A stretch of 10,797 nt of DNA from Burkholderiales bacterium (lineage in GTDB: Bacteria; Pseudomonadota; Gammaproteobacteria; Burkholderiales; Thiobacillaceae). Under the pieces are notes generated by a model. It ran no database searches. It had not been told where the DNA came from and saw only the letters and a program-made list of their open reading frames with translations. A program made the position numbers and the translations under genes. Location of the stretch: assembly GCA_005790965.1 (NCBI GenBank), contig SXTL01000015.1, forward strand, positions 1 through 10,797. The letters run 5' to 3'. Positions 5,261 through 10,797 of the stretch are shown in pieces; positions within the stretch are counted from its first letter, which is position 1, and each line of letters begins with the position of its first letter.

Positions 5261-7525
5261 TTACAGTGCCTCGAGCGCCGTGCGTTGGGCTATGTCCAGT
5301 TTTACTTGTCCTGCGGCGTCGATATCGATGGTGACCTCGCCGCCCGTGGCGAGAGCTCCAAACAGAAGTTCGTCAGCCAAGGCCTTGCGAATCGTGTCCT
5401 GGATGAGTCGTGTCATCGGCCGCGCCCCCATACTGGGATCGAAGCCATGCAGAGCGAGGTGGGCGCGGAGGGCATCGGTGAAATGCGCTTCGACCTTTTT
5501 GGCCTGGAGTTGGGCCTCCAGCTGCATGAGAAACTTATCGACTACCTTGAGGATGGTTTCTGCATTGAGGGCTGCGAACGAGCAAATGGCATCGAGTCGA
5601 TTGCGGAACTCGGGCGTGAATAGGCGTTTGATCTCGCCCATTTCGTCGCCGGGCGCCTTGTCGTGGGCGAAACCGATGGTGGTCTTTTGCAGGGCTTCGG
5701 AGCCGGCATTGGTCGTCATTATGACGATGACATTGCGGAAATCGGCCCGCCGTCCGTTGTTATCAGTCAGGGTGCCGTGGTCCATGACCTGCAGCAGGAT
5801 ATTAAAAATGTCCGGATGCGCCTTTTCAATCTCGTCGAGCAGAAGCACCGCGTAAGGATGTTTGGTGATGGCCTCGGTAAGGAGGCCGCCTTGTTCAAAA
5901 CCGACATAACCGGGTGGGGCCCCGATCAGACGCGAGACGGCATGGCGCTCCATGTCTTCTCTCATGTCGAAGCGGATGAGTTCGATGCCCATCGTGTAGG
6001 CCAATTGCCGGGCGACCTCGGTCTTGCCAACCCCAGTGGGGCCGGAAAAGAGAAAAGCCCCGATGGGTTTTTGCGGGTTGCCAAGGCCTGAGCGGGCCAT
6101 TTTGATGGCATTGGCGAGGGTTTCGATAGCACCGTCCTGACCGAAGATAACGGATTTGAGGTCGCGATTTAGGGTGCGCAACGCCGTACGCTCGTCGCTG
6201 GCCACGGTCTTGGCCGGAATGCGGGCGATGCGGGCGATGATGTCCTCGATCTCTTTCGGACTGATCACCTTCTTTTGCTTTGAGCGGGGCAGGATACGCT
6301 GCGCGGCGCCAGCTTCGTCGATGACATCAATAGCCTTGTCCGGCAGGGGGCGGTCGTTGATGTGGCGGGCCGAAAGTTCGGCGGCGGTGGTCAAGGCCGC
6401 CTGGGTGTAACGCACGCCGTGATGGGCCTCAAAGCGACTCTTGAGGCCGCGCAGGATGGCGATGGTCTCCTCGATGCTGGGTTCCGGGACATCAATCTTT
6501 TGGAAGCGGCGCGAGAGGGCGTGATCCTTCTCGAACACACCGCGGTATTCTTGGTAGGTGGTGGCCCCAACGCAGCGCAACTGACCCGAGGCGAGCGCCG
6601 GCTTGAGTAGATTGGAGGCGTCCAGCGTGGAGCCCGAAGCGCTACCCGCCCCGATCAGGGTGTGGATCTCGTCCATGAACAGGATGGCGTGCGGGTCGGC
6701 CTGCAGTTCCTTCAAGACCGCCTTCAGGCGTTGCTCGAAGTCGCCGCGATATTTAGTACCGGCGAGTAGGGCGCCGATATCGAGGGCATATACCGTGGTT
6801 TGGGCCAAGATTTCTGGGGTTTCCTGAGCCACGATGCGGTGGGCGAGACCCTCGGCAATGGCCGTCTTGCCGACACCCGCCTCGCCAACCAGCAAGGGGT
6901 TGTTCTTGCGCCGACGACAGAGGGTTTGAATCACCCGCTCCAATTCAGGGTCGCGGCCAATCAACGGGTCGATCCGCCCGTTACGCGCGGCCTCGTTAAG
7001 ATTGCCGGTATAGGCCTGCAGGGCAGATTCCTTGCTATTTTCAGTCTCGGCAGTAGTGGCCGCTTCGGATGGCTTGGCGGTCTGCTCCTGGGGTTGTTTG
7101 GCGATGCCATGGGCGATGAAGTTAACAATGTCGAGGCGGGAGATGCCTTGCTGGCCGAGAAAATGAACGGCATGCGAATCTTTTTCGCTAAAGATGGCCG
7201 CCAAGACATTGGCACCATTGACCTCGGTTCGTCCGGAAGACTGGGCATGCAGGATGGCGCGCTGGATCACACGCTGGAACCCTAGGGTGGGTTGCGTGTC
7301 GAGTTCGCCTTCTCCCTCCACGCTGGGGGTGTGGGACTGCACGAAGCCCTCCAGTTGTTCGCGCAAAACCTTTAAGTTGGCATTGCAGGCCCGCAACACA
7401 TCGGCCGCCGACGGGTTGTCGAGCAGAGCCAGTAGGAGGTGCTCTAAGGTAATGAATTCATGGCGTTTCTGGCGCGCCTCCATGAAGGCGAGGTGCAGGC
7501 TGATTTCCAGTTCTTGGGCAATCAT
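5261..7525 (-). CDS. clpA: ATP-dependent Clp protease ATP-binding subunit ClpA
   Basis: This is a full-length 754-residue AAA+ unfoldase that threads substrates into the ClpP peptidase. In order it has the N domain (about 1-143; starts MIAQELEISLHLAF), which binds ClpS. A linker rich in E, S, T and A follows. The D1 AAA module has Walker A GEAGVGKT (214-221), pore loop KYRG (258-261) and Walker B ILFMDE (281-286). The D2 module has Walker A GPTGVGKT (495-502), pore loop GYVG (539-542) and Walker B LLLDE (561-565). The ClpP-docking loop tripeptide is IGF (617-619), where E. coli ClpA has IGL. No long middle domain interrupts D1, which separates it from ClpB. The ATG at 7525 is preceded by AAAGGA with good spacing, only 10 nt after the clpS stop, so the two are co-transcribed. 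clpP is not in the window. Confidence 0.98.
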   Translation of the reverse strand: MIAQELEISLHLAFMEARQKRHEFITLEHLLLALLDNPSAADVLRACNANLKVLREQLEGFVQSHTPSVEGEGELDTQPTLGFQRVIQRAILHAQSSGRTEVNGANVLAAIFSEKDSHAVHFLGQQGISRLDIVNFIAHGIAKQPQEQTAKPSEAATTAETENSKESALQAYTGNLNEAARNGRIDPLIGRDPELERVIQTLCRRRKNNPLLVGEAGVGKTAIAEGLAHRIVAQETPEILAQTTVYALDIGALLAGTKYRGDFEQRLKAVLKELQADPHAILFMDEIHTLIGAGSASGSTLDASNLLKPALASGQLRCVGATTYQEYRGVFEKDHALSRRFQKIDVPEPSIEETIAILRGLKSRFEAHHGVRYTQAALTTAAELSARHINDRPLPDKAIDVIDEAGAAQRILPRSKQKKVISPKEIEDIIARIARIPAKTVASDERTALRTLNRDLKSVIFGQDGAIETLANAIKMARSGLGNPQKPIGAFLFSGPTGVGKTEVARQLAYTMGIELIRFDMREDMERHAVSRLIGAPPGYVGFEQGGLLTEAITKHPYAVLLLDEIEKAHPDIFNILLQVMDHGTLTDNNGRRADFRNVIVIMTTNAGSEALQKTTIGFAHDKAPGDEMGEIKRLFTPEFRNRLDAICSFAALNAETILKVVDKFLMQLEAQLQAKKVEAHFTDALRAHLALHGFDPSMGARPMTRLIQDTIRKALADELLFGALATGGEVTIDIDAAGQVKLDIAQRTALEAL

Positions 7526-7535
7526 GGGGAATCCT

Positions 7536-7847
7536 TTAGCGATCGATCTCGATAACGCATTGCAGCGGATGTTGATGGGTTAAGGCGTACTCTGCAACCT
7601 GACGGGAGCGGGTCTCCGCTATGTCGCGCGGATAGATGCCGGCAATGGCAGAACCTTCATGATGAACCTTGAGCATGGTGCGGGTAGCCTCTTCGCGGTT
7701 CATTGCAAAAAATCGCTGTAGAACTGTAATGACGAAATCCATGGGCGTGAAATCGTCATTGATCAGTTTGACGCGAAACAAGGGTGGCAGTGCAGTTTTC
7801 AGTTCCTGCGCCGTGGCGGTAGGGGAGTCTTGGTGTTGAATGCGCAT
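7536..7847 (-). CDS. clpS: ClpS, N-degron adaptor for ClpA
   Basis: ClpS binds proteins whose N-terminal residue is bulky and hydrophobic (Leu, Phe, Trp, Tyr) and hands them to the ClpA N domain. It also blocks ssrA-tagged substrates. This 103-residue protein has a flexible polar N-terminal tail (about 1-22). The folded core begins LINDDFTPMDFV (28-39), which holds the substrate-pocket residues N30, D31, D32, T34 and M36. MLKVHHEGSAIAGIYPRDIAETR (58-80) follows, with the pocket histidine at H62. The end is HPLQCVIEID. All key adaptor residues are present at a constant offset of four from E. coli. The ATG at 7845-7847 has AGGA just upstream. It is the first gene of the clpS-clpA operon and is divergent from the cold-shock gene. 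Confidence 0.97.
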   Translation of the reverse strand: MRIQHQDSPTATAQELKTALPPLFRVKLINDDFTPMDFVITVLQRFFAMNREEATRTMLKVHHEGSAIAGIYPRDIAETRSRQVAEYALTHQHPLQCVIEIDR

Positions 7848-7886
7848 GTTCCTATTCTGGGACCGCGATTATTTTTTGCAAGACCG

Positions 7887-7915
7887 TTGACGAGTTTATT
7901 GTAGAGATGTAAAAA
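7887..7915 (+). promoter_or_regulatory. Promoter of the cold-shock gene
   Basis: The -35 box TTGACG (7887-7892) and -10 box TAAAAA (7910-7915) are exactly 17 nt apart. A start near 7922 would give a leader of about 115 nt before the csp ATG, and long structured leaders are typical of cspA-type genes. The box pair overlaps the likely clpS promoter on the other strand. Confidence 0.55.
7898..7903 (-). promoter_or_regulatory. Candidate -10 box for clpS-clpA
   Basis: TACAAT on the minus strand lies 50 nt before the clpS start. The bases at the -35 position (CAAACG at 17-nt spacing) match poorly, so an activator or another promoter may be involved. Confidence 0.3.
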
Positions 7916-7999
7916 GCCATCGTTTGGTTCTGTTCGAGTTGCGTAGATCACCTGCGGCAGGTTGTTGGCCGGTACGCGATGCGCTCTGTGTGGCTTGTC

Positions 8000-8028
8000 C
8001 TCCAAACGCTGTTTGTTTATTTTTGGAG
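8000..8028 (+). promoter_or_regulatory. Possible Shine-Dalgarno-masking hairpin in the csp leader
   Basis: CTCCAAA (8000-8006) is the perfect reverse complement of TTTGGAG (8022-8028), which is the csp ribosome binding site, with a 15-nt loop between them. Part of the same sequence can instead form a small hairpin, CAAAC-GCT-GTTTG (8003-8015), which would leave the ribosome site free. The two folds exclude each other. The pairing is seen directly. A switching role is inferred by analogy with cold-sensing cspA leaders. Confidence 0.4.
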
Positions 8029-8036
8029 TTTATTTC

Positions 8037-8240
8037 ATGGCTACTGGCATCGTTAAATGGTTCAATGACGCAAAAGGGTTTGGCTTTGTCACACCCGATG
8101 GCGGCGGAGAAGATCTGTTCGCGCATTTTTCCGCGATTAACGCAAAGGGCTTCAAGTCCCTGAAGGAAGGTCAGCGTGTGAGCTTTGATGTCGCTGAAGG
8201 CCCGAAGGGCAAGCAAGCGGCAAATATCGTTCCGCTGTAA
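8037..8240 (+). CDS. CspA-family cold-shock protein
   Basis: This is a 67-residue single-domain OB-fold protein that binds single-stranded RNA and DNA and melts RNA secondary structure. KWFNDAKGFGFV (7-18) contains RNP1 (KGFGFV, 13-18). DLFAHFSAI (26-34) contains RNP2 (LFAHF, 27-31), and the protein ends GKQAANIVPL. The length is normal for the family. The ATG at 8037 has GGAG (8025-8028) 8 nt upstream. The open frame runs further back to 7962, but those codons show no family similarity and belong to the leader. It has its own promoter and terminator. CspA, CspD and CspE paralogues are hard to tell apart by sequence, and cold induction is not proven, so I give no symbol. Confidence 0.96.
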   Translation: MATGIVKWFNDAKGFGFVTPDGGGEDLFAHFSAINAKGFKSLKEGQRVSFDVAEGPKGKQAANIVPL

Positions 8241-8258
8241 CTTCTACGGAACACTTTT

Positions 8259-8286
8259 ACGGCGACCAGCGATGGTCGCCGTTTTT
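8259..8286 (+). terminator. Rho-independent terminator of csp
   Basis: ACGGCGACC (8259-8267) pairs perfectly with GGTCGCCGT (8274-8282) around the loop AGCGAT and runs into a T-tract (8282-8286). It lies 18 nt after the csp stop. Confidence 0.9.
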
Positions 8287-8345
8287 CTGCGCCCTGCTTT
8301 TGTGTCATCTTCATTTCTGGTGTGCAGAGCGCATTTCTCTCCTCG

Positions 8346-8367
8346 TGTGCTATAGATCAATGTGCTA
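8346..8367 (+). repeat. Direct repeat TGTGCTA upstream of the small ORF
   Basis: TGTGCTA occurs at 8346-8352 and again at 8361-8367, 15 nt start to start. A third, shorter TGTGC is at 8321-8325. The pair ends 32 nt before the ATG of the small ORF, a plausible place for an operator, but I recognise no regulator for it. Confidence 0.4.
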
Positions 8368-8399
8368 CAGGCATTAAAGGTCTTCGTGAGGGGTCTGCT

Positions 8400-8598
8400 A
8401 TGGATGGCAGGACACAGGCACCATCCGGGAGTCAAACAGCGCCGAGTGAGAACCGGCGTCCAGGAACGGATGATGTCTCGCGCTTGTGGGTCGGGCTGGA
8501 ACACCAGCAGGAAGTGCTGGGTCCCATTGCCGTTGAGTTGATGGCCCTGTTGTGTCCGGACGCGCCGGATGTGGCTCCGCCAGAGTCCGGAACAGGTA

Positions 8599-8615
<17 letters not shown>
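8400..8615 (+). CDS. Small hypothetical protein, 71 residues
   Basis: I do not recognise this protein. The ATG at 8400 is preceded by GAGGGG with suitable spacing, which is the main reason to believe it. The frame is open back to 8322 without a better start. The first 24 residues are polar and probably disordered (Gly, Ser, Pro, Arg, Thr). Residues about 25-52 (DDVSRLWVGLEHQQEVLGPIAVELMALL) look like one or two amphipathic helices, and the tail is Pro/Asp-rich. There is no signal peptide or cysteine motif, only a single Cys. Codon choice in the first third is unlike the neighbours, and the second half looks more typical. It stands alone between the csp terminator and icd, and its last 17 nt overlap the end of icd on the other strand. 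A chance ORF is not excluded. Confidence 0.5.
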
Positions 8616-9834
<1,219 letters not shown>

Positions 9835-9893
9835 GAGGAATTCCTGATTAAGGTTAGAACTGGATTGGCAAGATGGGTTCGAAGATGGGGGTC

Positions 9894-9903
9894 GGTTGCA
9901 ACC
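9894..9903. promoter_or_regulatory. Palindrome GGTTGCAACC in the icd leader
   Basis: This is a perfect 10-bp inverted repeat, flanked by an imperfect extension TCG...CGA. If the -10 box at 9915-9920 is used, it would lie at roughly +5 to +14 of the icd transcript, a typical repressor position. No regulator is identified. Confidence 0.3.
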
Positions 9904-9914
9904 CGAATGGTGCT

Positions 9915-9920
9915 ATTTTA
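9915..9920 (-). promoter_or_regulatory. Candidate -10 box for icd
   Basis: TAAAAT on the minus strand lies in the 129-nt gap between the amidohydrolase stop and the icd start. It would give a leader of roughly 75 nt. There is no convincing -35 at 16-18 nt; TGATAA lies at 19 nt. The AT-rich box in a GC-rich stretch is the main support. Confidence 0.4.
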
Positions 9921-9963
9921 CCCGAGCCCACCCGCCGGGTTATCAGTGTTATTGACGCCGCAA

Positions 9964-10797
9964 TTAATGGCCCTGGAGGCGTTCCCGCCAGTAATGGGTG
10001 CGGGCGAGAAGGGTATCGCGATCGAGTGTTACTGCACGGTGCTCTCGGACAACGGCTCGCCCGGCGATCCAGACCGCGCTGACTTGCGCCCGACCGGCGC
10101 TATAAATGAGTTGGGCGACGGGATCAAAACAGGGCTGGGTCTCGGGGCCGGACAGGTCCACGGCAACCAGATCGGCCGCCTTACCAATGGTCAGGGAACC
10201 GATCCGGTCATCCAGCCCCAGGGCTCGGGCCCCGTGGATCGTGGCCATGGCCAAGGCCTGATGAGCGGGAACCGCTTCGGCCTGGCCGGAGGTTCCTTTT
10301 GCCAGGAGGGCAGCGAGGCGCATCTCTTCCCAGAGATCCAGCCGGTTATTACTGGCCGCGCTATCGGTACCCAGGCCGACCGTGAGGCCGTGCGTCAGCA
10401 GGGCGGCAAGAGGAGCGATGCCGCTGGCGAGTTTGAGATTGGAATGGGGGCAGTGGGCAATGGCGGCACCATGTTGTGCCAGCAGACGCTGTTCGTCTGC
10501 GTTCAGATGGACGGCATGAACGGCAACGAGCTGCGGCCCAACCAAACCCAGCCGGTGCAGTCGCGCCAAGGGGCGTTGGTGGTAGCGTTCTAGGCTCTGA
10601 TTGATTTCGTCGTGGCTCTCGTGCAGATGAATATGGATAGGCAGATCGAGTTGGGCGCTGTAGGTGGCGACTTTTTCGAAACTGCGGTCGCTTACCGAAT
10701 ACGGGGCGTGGGGGGCGAGACAGAAATGTACTAGGGGGTTGTCCAGCCAACGGTCACGGACCGCCAGGCCTTGTTGCAAGTAGGCGTCCGGGTCGGC
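9964..10797 (-). CDS. TRZ/ATZ-type amidohydrolase (5-methylthioadenosine/S-adenosylhomocysteine deaminase-like), 5' end missing
   Basis: The last 277 residues of a metal-dependent amidohydrolase are present. The frame is open through the right edge, so the start and the N-terminal metal-binding HxH lie outside. Visible active-site pieces are HAPYSVSD, HIHLHESHDE (metal histidine and HE), AVHAVHL, HCPHSNLKLASGIAP and GLGTDSAASNN, with the catalytic or metal aspartate in GTD. WEEMRLAALLAK and GKAADLVAVDL follow, the second being the C-terminal composite-domain motif. This set matches the MTA/SAH deaminase and chlorohydrolase branch, whose members remove amino or chloro groups from purines, pterins or triazines. 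The exact substrate cannot be read from sequence. A role in clearing adenosyl by-products of methylation is the usual assumption. No clear terminator separates it from icd. Confidence 0.9.
   Translation of the reverse strand, partial: ADPDAYLQQGLAVRDRWLDNPLVHFCLAPHAPYSVSDRSFEKVATYSAQLDLPIHIHLHESHDEINQSLERYHQRPLARLHRLGLVGPQLVAVHAVHLNADEQRLLAQHGAAIAHCPHSNLKLASGIAPLAALLTHGLTVGLGTDSAASNNRLDLWEEMRLAALLAKGTSGQAEAVPAHQALAMATIHGARALGLDDRIGSLTIGKAADLVAVDLSGPETQPCFDPVAQLIYSAGRAQVSAVWIAGRAVVREHRAVTLDRDTLLARTHYWRERLQGH

Noticed and set aside
7962..8036. 25-codon extension of the cold-shock protein
   Set aside because: The family starts at MATGIVKWF, and a ribosome site lies right before the ATG at 8037.
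8347..8360. FNR/ANR-like box (GTGCT-N4-ATCAA)
   Set aside because: One half-site is perfect and the other matches 3 of 5, and no promoter is spaced correctly around it. The TGTGCTA direct repeat explains the same bases as well.
9904..9940. ACCCG/CGGGT inverted repeat as an amidohydrolase terminator
   Set aside because: Only about five pairs with an 11-nt loop. The A/T run beyond it is better read as the icd -10 box.

Overview
This GC-rich window looks like core chromosome of a betaproteobacterium. That assignment is an inference. It rests on an EF-P whose modification-loop residue is arginine (EarP/rhamnose type), an H-NS protein of the betaproteobacterial BpH3-like type, a cold-shock protein with the DLFAHFSAI signature, and the grouping of icd, csp, clpS and clpA. 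Genes are densely packed. I see no transposase, integrase, phage gene, CRISPR array or toxin-antitoxin pair.

Layout. (1) 1-3751 is a membrane and cell-envelope block. It holds the last codons of an unidentified gene, a GT39-type (ArnT/PMT_2-like) membrane glycosyltransferase on the plus strand, and, converging on it, a VTT-domain (DedA/TVP38-like) membrane protein followed by a second GT39 enzyme. The VTT and GT39 genes overlap by 8 nt and must be co-transcribed. (2) 3832-4546 holds tRNA-Ser(GGA) with a promoter and terminator, then an H-NS-family nucleoid protein gene behind an AT-rich promoter region, closed by a strong two-way hairpin terminator. (3) 4573-7847, minus strand, holds clpS, clpA and efp: the N-degron adaptor, its unfoldase, and elongation factor P. 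(4) 7848-8240 is a divergent control region and a cold-shock protein gene whose leader can fold back on its own Shine-Dalgarno sequence. (5) 8259-8615 holds the csp terminator and a small unrecognised ORF. (6) 8599-9834, minus, is NADP-dependent isocitrate dehydrogenase. (7) 9964 to the right edge, minus, is a TRZ/ATZ-type amidohydrolase cut by the window end.

Most genes are housekeeping: translation (tRNA-Ser, EF-P), regulated proteolysis (ClpS/ClpA), cold adaptation and nucleoid structure (Csp, H-NS), and the TCA cycle (Icd). No clearly new multi-gene system is visible. The points most worth following are the possible RNA switch in the csp leader, the coupled VTT-GT39 pair (a possible lipid-carrier recycling and sugar-transfer unit), the Arg32 EF-P that has clpSA rather than earP beside it, and the small ORF behind a direct repeat between csp and icd.
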